Below are positions 1 to 7,015 of a stretch of DNA of 16,671 bases, piece by piece. Source of the stretch: Clostridia bacterium (GTDB lineage: Bacteria > Bacillota > Clostridia > Oscillospirales > CAG-272); contig JAFNVK010000061.1 of the NCBI GenBank assembly GCA_017379815.1, forward strand, positions 1-16,671, in the 5' to 3' direction. Position 1 is the stretch's first letter, and every line of letters begins with the position of its first letter. The position numbers and the translations under genes are program-made. A model generated the notes under the pieces. That model ran no database searches, had not been told where the DNA came from, and was given only the letters and a program-made list of their open reading frames with translations.

Positions 1-1025
1 AGGCGCTCGTCACGCTGCGGGCAGTCGGTGGGAATGTCAAGATAGTTGCTCTTCTGTCCCCAGATAATATTGTGGTAAAGCTGATTGATCTTTTCGTTTC
101 CGCAACGGAATTCGCCCGTGCGCTTGACGTCCGAATGCACGACCACCGCCCAAAAGCAATCGGGGTCCACCGTGTCAAAGGGGAACTCCACGAGCTGCAC
201 GTATCGGAAGCCCTGGAAGGTGTAGGTGGGCTTGAAGATATCCTCGCCGCCGCTGAGAATATAGGTGTTCTCGTTGCGCGCATAGCGGAAATTATCCGTG
301 TAGAAGTTGCCCTCGGCATCCAGCACCTCGGCGTGATGCAGAACGATGCGGTCACCCTTCTTTCCTTTGATGCGGATCTCTACGTAGCCCGTCATGTTCT
401 GTCCGAAGTCCAGGACCAATTCTCCCTTGGGCGTGCGGAAGACCTCGACGGGCGCCAGGCGCTCGTGCTCGGTGATCCATTCGCCGTCCTGCGGAACGAG
501 CTTACTCTTAACCGTTGCATCAAGCACAGCCTTGCCGACGTACTCGATGGGCGCGGTCTTATCCACGGTCTCGCCGTGGTAGATCTCGGTAAACGTAACC
601 TCGTTGGTGTAAACGTCCCAGGCCTCGTCCGTGACGAGCTCCTCCTCGGTGCCGTCCGTATAGCGAATGCGCAGCCACGCGATGGCGGAGATGTGGTCGG
701 CAAAGGCGTGATTGGTGTTGACGTGTCCGATGTAACCGACCGCCCAGCCCTGGCCAACACCGATCTCAAGGCGGTTCTCTTCGCGCAGGAGAGAGGTGAC
801 GTCATAGGTCTGGTAAAGCACGCGCGTCTTGTAGGAGGTAAAGCCGGGCGTCAGCACGCCCTTACCCACGCGCTCGCCGTTGAGAAAGAGCGCATAGTTG
901 CCCATGGAGCTTGCGCAGAGCGTAGCCTTCTTGATCGCCTTTTTGCAGGTCAGCTCGCGGCGGAAGGTGGTTGCCGCCACGCCCATGTCTCTGGGAGCGG
1001 TGATCCATTTTGCATTTGTTTTCAT
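1..1025 (-). CDS. alpha-L-rhamnosidase (GH78), N-terminal part, cut by the window edge
   Basis: Reading the minus strand from the ATG at 1025 gives an open frame of 341 codons with no stop before the window edge. It begins MKTNAKWITAPRDMG. The last visible residues, NIIWGQKSNYLDIPTDCPQR followed by DERL, match the conserved entry to the GH78 catalytic barrel. Before that come beta-rich segments typical of the family, including NYALFLNGERVGKG, LDFGQNMTGYVEIRIKG and TYTFQGFRYVQL. Only the N-terminal accessory domains and the very start of the barrel are present, so catalytic residues cannot be checked. No signal peptide is visible, which suggests a cytoplasmic enzyme releasing L-rhamnose from imported glycosides (inference). 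A GAGG 8 nt before the ATG supports the start. The leader is about 120 nt and includes a stem-loop (1037-1061) next to the ribosome binding site. It is divergent from an AraC-type gene that may control it. Confidence 0.9.
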   Translation of the reverse strand, partial: MKTNAKWITAPRDMGVAATTFRRELTCKKAIKKATLCASSMGNYALFLNGERVGKGVLTPGFTSYKTRVLYQTYDVTSLLREENRLEIGVGQGWAVGYIGHVNTNHAFADHISAIAWLRIRYTDGTEEELVTDEAWDVYTNEVTFTEIYHGETVDKTAPIEYVGKAVLDATVKSKLVPQDGEWITEHERLAPVEVFRTPKGELVLDFGQNMTGYVEIRIKGKKGDRIVLHHAEVLDAEGNFYTDNFRYARNENTYILSGGEDIFKPTYTFQGFRYVQLVEFPFDTVDPDCFWAVVVHSDVKRTGEFRCGNEKINQLYHNIIWGQKSNYLDIPTDCPQRDER

Positions 1026-1143
1026 GCGTTCATCCTCGGCTTCCCTACGGGGGAAAAGCCGTCCTTTCTGTCGTTGGTTTTGCGCAGAGCCAAAGCGCGC
1101 GGCCGTGACTCGGAGACTTTTTTCTTCTTTTTTACAAAACCTC

Positions 1144-1180
1144 TTGAAACCATTATAGCATATGTGCTATAATAAATCAA
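1144..1180. promoter_or_regulatory. overlapping divergent sigma-A promoters with a shared palindrome
   Basis: The plus-strand promoter is TTGAAA (1144-1149), 18-nt spacer, TATAAT (1168-1173), and serves the AraC-type gene. The minus-strand promoter is TTGATT (1175-1180), 17-nt spacer, TATAAT (1152-1157), and serves the rhamnosidase gene. The arms ATTATAGCA (1152-1160) and TGCTATAAT (1165-1173) form a perfect 9-bp inverted repeat around TATG, so the two -10 boxes are the two arms. Two polymerases could not occupy both promoters at once. Confidence 0.75.
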
Positions 1181-1216
1181 CCTTCACTTTTACTGCAAAC
1201 AGGGGGTATTTTTAAG

Positions 1217-2092
1217 ATGGAAAGCGCAAAGCCGCCGATCTGGATCCGCGTTCTGCCAAGGCTCAAGCAGGACAAATTCTATATGGAGCTGCACCGACGC
1301 CAAAAGGCCGTGGAAATGCACGACCACGCCTTTTTGGAGCTGACCTACATTCTGGAGGGCGAGGTCGAGCATACGCTGGACGGGCAGACCTCCCGCCTTT
1401 GCCGCGGCGACTACCTGATCGTGGATTACGGCAGCCGCCACGCCTATTCCGCCGTGGGAGCGGAGGGCTATGACAATCTGGACTGCCTCTTTCTCCCCGA
1501 GCTTCTCGATCCCGTGCTGAAGGGGACCGAGAGCCTGCGCGCACTGCTGGAGCATTACCTCTTGCACTTCAACGTTCAAGCCTTGCACCAGAACCCCGCG
1601 CACATGGTCTTCCACGACGATACGGGGCGCATTCTTGAGCTGCTCGAGCGCATCCGCACCGAGGCCGAGACGCGCGCGGCGGGCTACACCGAGATCGTTC
1701 GCTGCTACCTGATCGAGATCCTGATCCTTACCGTGCGCCGCATGGATACCGCGCAGATCGCCTCCACGGGGCAAAGCATCAGCAACTATCTCTCGGCCTA
1801 CGTGGCAGAGCATTATATGGAAAACCTTACCCTGCGCGAGCTTGCCGTCACGCTCAATTACAGCCTTCCCTACATCAGCAAGCGCTTCAAGGAGGACACG
1901 GGCATCTCCTTTGTGCATTACCTGCAGAGCTACCGCATCATGCAGGCCTGCCGTCTGCTCTCCTCCACCAAAAAGACGGTTGCGGAGATCACAGAGCTTG
2001 TCGGCTACCGCGACGTCAAGTTCTTCTCTGCCCTCTTCAAGCGCACCGTGGGCCTCTCCCCCGCCGAGTTCAGAAGGCAGAAGGAGAAGTGA
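1217..2092 (+). CDS. AraC-family transcriptional regulator with cupin sensor domain
   Basis: The protein has 291 residues, a usual AraC-family length. Residues about 20-80 form an AraC-type cupin sugar-sensing domain (HDHAFLELTYILEGEVEHTL, then RGDYLIVDYGSRHAYS). A helical linker follows. The C-terminal ~100 residues carry the two helix-turn-helix motifs: LTLRELAVTLNYSLPYISKRF, then VAEITELVGYRDVKFFSALFKR, ending VGLSPAEFRR. The start ATG follows AGGGGG (1201-1206) by 10 nt. The gene is divergent from the rhamnosidase gene and shares its promoter region, so control of rhamnoside use is the likely role; this is inference from position. The palindrome at 1152-1173 is a candidate operator, although AraC proteins usually bind direct repeats. 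No terminator lies immediately after the stop; the next strong one is at 2336-2373. Confidence 0.92.
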   Translation: MESAKPPIWIRVLPRLKQDKFYMELHRRQKAVEMHDHAFLELTYILEGEVEHTLDGQTSRLCRGDYLIVDYGSRHAYSAVGAEGYDNLDCLFLPELLDPVLKGTESLRALLEHYLLHFNVQALHQNPAHMVFHDDTGRILELLERIRTEAETRAAGYTEIVRCYLIEILILTVRRMDTAQIASTGQSISNYLSAYVAEHYMENLTLRELAVTLNYSLPYISKRFKEDTGISFVHYLQSYRIMQACRLLSSTKKTVAEITELVGYRDVKFFSALFKRTVGLSPAEFRRQKEK

Positions 2093-2157
2093 TGTTCCGC
2101 CCCGATCACGAAGAAGGAGAGATGCACGCCTGAGGACGCTGCCTTCCGCGTCCCAAT

Positions 2158-2333
2158 CACGCCGAAGGCGTGTATATCATCAATTCCGCAGGAATTGCAT
2201 ATCATCAATGCGAAGCATTGTATATCATCAAGCCGCAGGGGAAATGCACGCTGACGCGTGATGAGATACAGCCCCAAAGGGGCTGATGATATACACGACT
2301 GCGTCGTGATGATATGCCAAGCCTGCGGCTTGG
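2158..2333. repeat. array of mini-hairpins separated by a complementary 9-nt spacer
   Basis: Seven short stem-loops are packed in 176 bp: CACGCC-GAA-GGCGTG (2158), AATTCC-GCA-GGAATT (2182), AATGC-GAA-GCATT (2207), CACGC-TGAC-GCGTG (2247), AGCCCC-AAA-GGGGCT (2270), CACGAC-TGC-GTCGTG (2294) and CCAAGCC-TGC-GGCTTGG (2317). The spacers in the left half read TATATCATC three times. In the right half they read its reverse complement, GATGATATA, or close variants (GATGAGATA, ATGATATG). The whole block is therefore also a large interrupted inverted repeat. No coding frame is credible here. It resembles REP/BIME-like intergenic elements; I cannot name the family. Confidence 0.7.
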
Positions 2334-2335
2334 AT

Positions 2336-2373
2336 AAAAAAATTCGACAAGTCGAAACTTGTCGAATTTTTTT
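2336..2373. terminator. bidirectional intrinsic terminator
   Basis: A perfect 17-bp stem (2336-2352 with 2357-2373) has a CGAA loop. It starts with seven A and ends with seven T, so both strands have a U-tract. It ends minus-strand tRNA transcription and can also stop plus-strand transcripts from the AraC-type gene. It touches the encoded CCA end of the tRNA. Confidence 0.88.
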
Positions 2374-2449
2374 GGCCTACCCGAAAGGATTCGAACCTTC
2401 GACCTTCAGAGTCGGAGTCTGACGCGCTATCCAGCTGTGCCACGGGTAG
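2373..2449 (-). tRNA. tRNA-Arg (anticodon CCG), CCA encoded
   Basis: On the minus strand the acceptor arms CTACCCG and CGGGTAG pair fully, followed by discriminator G and encoded CCA. The anticodon stem TCAGA/TCTGA encloses the loop CTCCGAC, giving anticodon CCG (codon CGG). The T arm GAAGG-TTCGAAT-CCTTT is intact with one G-U pair. The D stem GCAC/GCGC has one A-C mismatch. The length of 77 nt with CCA is normal. No promoter is visible immediately upstream; the nearest is beyond the broken copy, at 2665-2693. Confidence 0.93.
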
Positions 2450-2470
2450 AAAAATGATTGTTTGCGGCGG

Positions 2471-2646
2471 AGGATTCGAACCTTCGCCACCGCCGTCGCA
2501 TAGTCGCCGACGGTCGCCCGCGGTGCGGCTCGGTCGTCTCCTTGCTTTGGGCGGAGCGCTTTGTGCAAAAACAGCCACCGGCTATTTTTGCCCTTCGCTA
2601 CCTTCAAAGTCGGAGCTGACGCGCTATCCGGCTGTGCCACGGGTAG
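2471..2646 (-). pseudogene. broken tRNA-Arg(CCG) copy interrupted by a 100-bp insertion
   Basis: From 2646 leftwards (minus strand) the sequence repeats the intact tRNA: acceptor CTACCCG, the D arm with one change, and an anticodon region still holding CTCCGAC but with one base lost from the stem, as far as AGGTAGCGAAGG. It then leaves tRNA sequence for 100 bp (2492-2591) and returns with GGTGGCGAAGGTTCGAATCC (T arm). The 11-bp flanks (2481-2491 and 2592-2602) are direct repeats with one mismatch. The sequence after the T arm, CCGCCGC, cannot pair with CTACCCG, so simple removal of the insert would not restore a tRNA. The insert contains a strong stem, GCAAAAATAGCC with GGCTGTTTTTGC. Spurious reading frames overlap this region. 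Confidence 0.75.
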
Positions 2647-2664
2647 ATCGGGGAAAGCATTGGT

Positions 2665-2693
2665 ATTATATCATATTTTCCATGCAAATGCAA
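2665..2693 (-). promoter_or_regulatory. sigma-A promoter for the tRNA region
   Basis: On the minus strand, TTGCAT (2688-2693), a 17-nt spacer and TATAAT (2665-2670) place the start site about a dozen bases before the 5' end of the broken tRNA at 2646. Transcription would run through the broken copy and the intact tRNA-Arg to the terminator at 2336-2373. Confidence 0.75.
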
Positions 2694-2743
2694 GCACTTT
2701 TTTGCCGATTTTCTTCTTCTTTTTCTTCAATCCCAAAAAAGGG

Positions 2744-2772
2744 TTGACAAATTTCGCAGTTTGGGATATAAT
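2744..2772 (+). promoter_or_regulatory. consensus sigma-A promoter for glnN
   Basis: TTGACA (2744-2749), 17-nt spacer and TATAAT (2767-2772) are exact consensus. Transcription should start near 2779, giving a leader of about 50 nt with AGGAGG at 2809-2814. This placement argues against the upstream in-frame ATG at 2784, which would leave almost no leader. Confidence 0.85.
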
Positions 2773-2831
2773 GGTGTATCTGAATGTTCCTTTTTCCCTT
2801 GCGGAATCAGGAGGAAAGGGTCTTCCTATCT

Positions 2832-4922
2832 ATGAAAACAAACGTTTCCGAAATCTTCGGCTCGATGGTCTTTAACGACGACGTTATGCGCGAGCGCCTC
2901 CCCAAGGAGGTCTATAAGTCTCTGACCAAAACCATCGCAACCGGTAGGACCATCGACCCCTCTATCGCAGACGTGGTGGCAAACGCCATGAAGGACTGGG
3001 CTGTGGAAAAGGGCGCGACCCACTACACGCATTGGTTCCAGCCCCTGACCGGTGTCACGGCGGAAAAGCACGACGCCTTTATCTCCCCCGTTGGCACAAG
3101 CCAGGTCGTGATGGAGTTCTCCGGCAAGGAGCTGATCCACGGCGAATCCGACGCCTCCTCCTTCCCGACCGGCGGCCTGCGCGCCACCTTTGAGGCCAGA
3201 GGCTACACCGCCTGGGACCCCGCCTCCTACGCCTTCGTTAAGGACGGTACGCTCTATATTCCCACCGCCTTCTGCTCCTATACGGGCGAGGCGCTGGATG
3301 CCAAGACCCCCCTTCTCCGCTCTATGGACGCCCTCAACACGCAGGCTCTGCGTATTCTTCGCCTCTTTGGCGACACGACCTGCCGCCGCGTGGACATCAC
3401 CGTGGGCGCCGAGCAGGAGTACTTTATCGTGGACAAGGCCATGTACGACCGCCGCAAGGATCTGGTCTATGCCGGCAGGACCCTCTTTGGCGCCCCCGCC
3501 CCTAAGGGACAGGAGCTGGAGGACCACTACTTCGGCCCGCTGAAAACGCGCATCGCCGCCTTTATGGCCGACCTCGACAAGGCGCTCTGGACCATGGGCA
3601 TTAACGCCAAGACCAAGCACAACGAGGCCGCCCCCGCACAGCACGAGCTGGCCCCCATCTACGCTACCGCAAACATCGCTGTGGACCAGAATCTTCTGAC
3701 CATGGAATACATGAAAAAGATCGCCGAGCGCCACGGCCTCGTCTGCCTCCTGCACGAAAAGCCCTACGCAGGAGTCAACGGCTCGGGCAAGCACAACAAC
3801 TGGTCGCTCAGCGCCAACGGCAAGAATCTGCTCGATCCCGGTAAGACCCCCGCGGATAACGCCAAGTTCCTGCTCTTCCTCGCCGCCATCATCAAGGCGG
3901 TGGACGACTACCAGGATCTGATGCGCGTCTCGGTGGCCTACGCGGGCAACGATCACCGCCTCGGCTCCGGAGAGGCTCCCCCCGCCATCGTCTCTCTCTT
4001 TGTGGGAGAGGATCTGGGCGCACTGATCGAGTCGATCGTGGACGGCACCGCCTATAAGGGCTCGAAGGCCGCCATGATGGATCTGGGCATTCCGTCCGTT
4101 CCCGTCTTCCGCAAGGATACCACCGACCGCAACCGCACCTCGCCCTTCGCCTTTACGGGCAACAAGTTCGAGTTCCGCATGGTGGGCTCCTCCCAGAACA
4201 TTGCCCTTCCCAACACCGTCCTCAATACCGCCGTGGCCGAATCCCTGCGTCAGTTTGCCGACCTGCTCGAGAATGCCGAAAACGTGGAGAGCGCCGCCGC
4301 GCAGCTGATCAAGGATACCCTCGCCGCACACAAGCGCATCCTCTTTGACGGCAACGGCTATTCCGACGAATGGGAGGCCGAGGCCGAAAGACGCGGCCTG
4401 CTCAATCTGCGCACCTCGGTGGACGCCTACAAGACCTTTATGGACGAGAAAAACGTTCGCCTCTTCTCCTCCCTCGGCGTTATGAGCGAGTCCGAAATGC
4501 GCTCCCGCGAGGAGATCTACTTCGAGAACTATGCCAAGATCGTTAACATTGAGGCGCTGACCATGGTCGTCATGGCCTCGCGCAACTATATCCCTGCGGC
4601 AGAGACCTATATTTCCCGTCTCGCCGAAACGGCCACCAAGAAGCGCGCGCTTTCCCCCACGCTCTCCTGCGCACTGGAGGAGGATCTGATCCGCCGCCTC
4701 TCCACCTTGAGCTACGAGGCCTATTGCGCCGTGGAGGAGCTGAAGAAGGAGGAGACCGCCGCCGCCGCGATCCGCGATGCCCGCGAGAGAGCCGAGCGCT
4801 ATTGCAACGTCGTGATCCCCGTGATGGACAAGCTTCGCCGTGCCGTAGACCGCATGGAGGTCCTGACGGCAGGTCAGCTTTGGCCGGTTCCCACCTACGG
4901 AGATCTGATGTTCCGCGTCTGA
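2832..4922 (+). CDS. glnN: type III glutamine synthetase (GSIII)
   Basis: The protein has 696 residues, the usual GSIII size and far longer than GSI/GSII. It makes glutamine from glutamate, ammonia and ATP in the cytoplasm. Visible family features are WFQPLTGVTAEKHDAF near the N-terminus, GAEQEYFIVD (about residue 191), KHNEAAPAQHELAPIY (about 261), VNGSGKHNNWSL, and NRTSPFAFTGNKFEFRMVGS (about 432). The C-terminal third is mostly helical, as expected. I chose ATG 2832: the frame extends upstream to ATG 2784, but that codon lies almost at the predicted transcription start. AGGAGG lies 17 nt from 2832, which is long; GGAAAGGG is closer. It is a single-gene transcript between its own promoter and the terminator at 4946. 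No nitrogen-control site is recognisable. Confidence 0.95.
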   Translation: MKTNVSEIFGSMVFNDDVMRERLPKEVYKSLTKTIATGRTIDPSIADVVANAMKDWAVEKGATHYTHWFQPLTGVTAEKHDAFISPVGTSQVVMEFSGKELIHGESDASSFPTGGLRATFEARGYTAWDPASYAFVKDGTLYIPTAFCSYTGEALDAKTPLLRSMDALNTQALRILRLFGDTTCRRVDITVGAEQEYFIVDKAMYDRRKDLVYAGRTLFGAPAPKGQELEDHYFGPLKTRIAAFMADLDKALWTMGINAKTKHNEAAPAQHELAPIYATANIAVDQNLLTMEYMKKIAERHGLVCLLHEKPYAGVNGSGKHNNWSLSANGKNLLDPGKTPADNAKFLLFLAAIIKAVDDYQDLMRVSVAYAGNDHRLGSGEAPPAIVSLFVGEDLGALIESIVDGTAYKGSKAAMMDLGIPSVPVFRKDTTDRNRTSPFAFTGNKFEFRMVGSSQNIALPNTVLNTAVAESLRQFADLLENAENVESAAAQLIKDTLAAHKRILFDGNGYSDEWEAEAERRGLLNLRTSVDAYKTFMDEKNVRLFSSLGVMSESEMRSREEIYFENYAKIVNIEALTMVVMASRNYIPAAETYISRLAETATKKRALSPTLSCALEEDLIRRLSTLSYEAYCAVEELKKEETAAAAIRDARERAERYCNVVIPVMDKLRRAVDRMEVLTAGQLWPVPTYGDLMFRV

Positions 4923-4945
4923 TCCGTCCGAAAACGAAAATAAAG

Positions 4946-4996
4946 AAACGGATGTGTACGTCCACGCCCTTGCGTAGAGTATACATCCGTTTTTTT
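4946..4996. terminator. bidirectional terminator between convergent glnN and the MATE gene
   Basis: Arms AAACGGATGTGTAC (4946-4959) and GTATACATCCGTTT (4979-4992) pair with one wobble position around a 19-nt loop. On the plus strand a run of seven T follows (4990-4996); on the minus strand TTTCTTTATTTTC follows. It serves both convergent genes. Confidence 0.8.
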
Positions 4997-4998
4997 CG

Positions 4999-6423
4999 TT
5001 ATTCTTTGACTGCGGCAAGCAGCTGCTCCTCGCTTAGGCGTTGCTCCTCGCGCTTTCGCCGTCCGTGCAGGGAGAGCAGACCGATCGTATAGTGTGCCGT
5101 CGCCGTAAGGGCCCAGGAGATGGGATAGGAAAGATACAGCACCTCCATGGTCGGCATCGCCGCAAAGAGCGTATAGACCCACACCACGCGCAAAACGCAG
5201 GAGCCAAGGAGCGAGACGACCGTTGAGGTCGTGGACTTTCCAAGTCCGCGAAGCAGGCCGCTTCCCGTTTCCATCAGGCCGAGCAGGAAGTAGACCGAGA
5301 AGGTCAGATTCACACGCTTCATGCCCGCCGTGATCGCCGCAGGATTTTCGGGCGCGTACAGGCCAAGCAGGCTTTCCCCGAATGGACGGATCAGATTGCC
5401 CAGCACAAGGCCGACAACGGCAACCGAGAGCGCACAGCGCAGAATGCACTGGCGCACGCGCTTGTAATCCCGCGCGCCGACGTTCTGACCGACGAAGGTC
5501 AGCGTTGCCTGGTAGAAGGAGTTTTGCACCGTGTAGAGATAGCCCTCCACGTTTGCCGCGGCCGCGTTGCCCGCGACCACCGCCTTGCCAAGCGAGTTGA
5601 CCGAGCTCTGGATCAGCACGTTGGAAATGGAAAAGAGCATTCCCTGCACGCCCGCCGGAATACCGATGGCGAGCAGACGCTTGAGCTTATCCCCGTGGAT
5701 GTGCAGCTTGGCGATCTCCAGACGGCAAGGGCCGTCGGTGTGGAGCATAAAGCCAATGATCAGCGCGCAGGAAAGCCAATGCGAGGCCGCCGTGGCAATG
5801 CCCACGCCCACCGCACCAAGGTGGAAGACCAGAACCATGATCAGGTTCAGGATCACGTTCAGCACGCCCGCCGCCGACAGGAAAATCAAGGGGCGGACGG
5901 TGTCACCCGTGGAGCGAAGCATGGAGGCGCAATAGTTATAGAGAATGTTGGCGATCGCACCGCAGAAGTAGGCACGCATATAGGGCACGGCCTGCGCCAT
6001 GACGACCTCCTCGGTTCCCATGAGGGTCAGAAGCGGCTTGGCAAAGAGAATGCCGATCAAGGTCGCGCCAACGCCGCAGATCAGTGCGGTCAGCACCGAG
6101 GTATGTACCGTTCGGGAAACGTCCTCGTACTTTCGCGCGCCCATATCGTTGGCTACGGTAACGCCTGCGCCGATCGACAGACCGATGAACAGATTGATCA
6201 GAAGGGTGATCAGCGCACCGCAGGAGCCAACGGCGGCAAGAGCCGTCTCACACTCCTCGGGCGTGCTTCCTCCCCAGCGGCCGACCACGATGATGTCTGC
6301 CGTGTTGAACAAGAGCTGCAAAACGCCCGTGGCGATCAGGGGAAGCACGAATCTTGCCAGCTGCGGCAGGATCGGGCCCTCCGTATAGTCACGGAAGCGC
6401 TTTTGCGCACCGGTATTTGCCAT
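4999..6423 (-). CDS. MATE-family multidrug/metabolite efflux transporter
   Basis: The 474-residue integral membrane protein has about 12 hydrophobic segments, as in MATE antiporters that use Na+ or H+ gradients to export cationic compounds. Family signs are the N-terminal TEGPILPQLARFVLPLIATG, LFNTADIIVVGRWGG, a repeated GAGVTVANDMGAR-type loop in the first half and FVGQNVGARDYKRVR in the second (the two MATE repeats), and STGDTVRPLIF. The closest group is the gut-Firmicute DinF/NorM-like MATE family; the substrate cannot be told from sequence. The ATG at 6423 follows GAGGAG by about 10 nt. The gene is convergent with glnN. Its upstream region (6424-6608) carries a short direct repeat, a GC-rich stem near 6462-6488 and the terminator of the preceding gene. 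I see no clear promoter. Confidence 0.93.
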   Translation of the reverse strand: MANTGAQKRFRDYTEGPILPQLARFVLPLIATGVLQLLFNTADIIVVGRWGGSTPEECETALAAVGSCGALITLLINLFIGLSIGAGVTVANDMGARKYEDVSRTVHTSVLTALICGVGATLIGILFAKPLLTLMGTEEVVMAQAVPYMRAYFCGAIANILYNYCASMLRSTGDTVRPLIFLSAAGVLNVILNLIMVLVFHLGAVGVGIATAASHWLSCALIIGFMLHTDGPCRLEIAKLHIHGDKLKRLLAIGIPAGVQGMLFSISNVLIQSSVNSLGKAVVAGNAAAANVEGYLYTVQNSFYQATLTFVGQNVGARDYKRVRQCILRCALSVAVVGLVLGNLIRPFGESLLGLYAPENPAAITAGMKRVNLTFSVYFLLGLMETGSGLLRGLGKSTTSTVVSLLGSCVLRVVWVYTLFAAMPTMEVLYLSYPISWALTATAHYTIGLLSLHGRRKREEQRLSEEQLLAAVKE

Positions 6424-6489
6424 ATCTCACTCACTCCTCTCCAAGGGAAAACGGGTTCTCGGGGTGGGGGAAGGCTTCCCTCCCCCCGA

Positions 6490-6571
6490 CGCTTGTTGGT
6501 TTTTGTTCAAACGCAGAAAAGAGCCTCCCTGCGATCGCTTGTTGGTTTTTGGGAAAACGCAGAAAAGAGCC
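6490..6571. repeat. two-copy 36-bp direct repeat, period 46
   Basis: Copies at 6490-6525 and 6536-6571 share CGCTTGTTGGTTTTTG and AAACGCAGAAAAGAGCC, differing only in a central 3-4 bases. The second copy runs into the terminator stem of the gene at 6609. Read on the minus strand, each copy contains CTTTTCTGCG, so the repeat looks like duplication of the terminator's T-tract end. Confidence 0.75.
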
Positions 6572-6598
6572 GCCTCGCAACGTCCTTGCGGGGCGGCT
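6561..6598 (-). terminator. intrinsic terminator of the gene ending at 6609
   Basis: The 13-nt arms at 6586-6598 and 6568-6580 pair with one mismatch around a 5-nt loop. On the minus strand the stem is followed by CTTTTCT. It lies 10 nt after the stop codon of the small membrane protein gene and separates that block from the MATE gene. Confidence 0.75.
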
Positions 6599-6608
6599 TG
6601 CTCAGGAT

Positions 6609-6971
6609 TTAGGCGTCAAAGATGAAATCCTCGATCGAGGTCTCCTCGTCTACTTCAATGTGCTGCAGATGCTCGCGCGAGACCTTTCCGCGGTCGGCGG
6701 CAACGCCAAGCACCTCGGAAATATTGCGGTCCATCAGTTCGGCGTCCTCGCTATCGATCACGTCGTCCATCTTCAAACGGCGAACGGCGTCACGCTCGGG
6801 CTTGGAGGCGATCGCCATGCCTGCGGCAAGGCCGGCAATTCCGGCCAGAAGGCTGACCACGCTGGTGTCCTTCTTCTTGCCTGCGCGAACCGAATAATCG
6901 GTGATCAGGGCCACCGAAATGGCCGTGACGGATGCGCCTGCGATGCGGTAAAACAGATTCTCGTTTTTCAT
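6609..6971 (-). CDS. small membrane protein of unknown function
   Basis: The 120-residue protein starts MKNENLFYRIAGASVTAISV at the ATG at 6971, which is preceded by GGAGG at 5 nt. The open frame continues upstream into the prfB coding sequence, but that part is out of frame with prfB and has no ribosome binding site. Two hydrophobic stretches (about residues 9-25 and 37-53) are separated by a basic RAGKKKD loop, which suggests a small hairpin-type membrane protein. The C-terminal half is charged and acidic (KMDDVIDSEDAELMDRN, then DEETSIEDFIFDA) and probably cytoplasmic. I recognise no family. It lies 44 nt after the prfB stop and is likely cotranscribed with it. No functional call is justified. 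Confidence 0.8.
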   Translation of the reverse strand: MKNENLFYRIAGASVTAISVALITDYSVRAGKKKDTSVVSLLAGIAGLAAGMAIASKPERDAVRRLKMDDVIDSEDAELMDRNISEVLGVAADRGKVSREHLQHIEVDEETSIEDFIFDA

Positions 6972-7015
6972 AGTTCCCTCCAACTCGGTTTTATCGGTAT
7001 TGCTTTGCTTCGCGT

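Noticed and set aside
72..1172. 366-codon plus-strand open frame
   Set aside because: The minus strand of the same region encodes a clear GH78 rhamnosidase, so this is its antisense shadow.
2377..2640. Small open frames across the tRNA region, minus strand
   Set aside because: They overlap an intact tRNA and its broken copy; such frames are common artefacts of tRNA sequence.
2471..2646. Group I intron or other self-splicing intron in a tRNA-Arg gene
   Set aside because: The insert is only 100 bp, lies outside the anticodon loop, and the joined ends would not pair in the acceptor stem.
2826..5018. 730-codon open frame antisense to glnN
   Set aside because: It covers glnN on the opposite strand, has low-complexity composition rich in G, H and V, and matches no family; it is caused by the codon bias of glnN.
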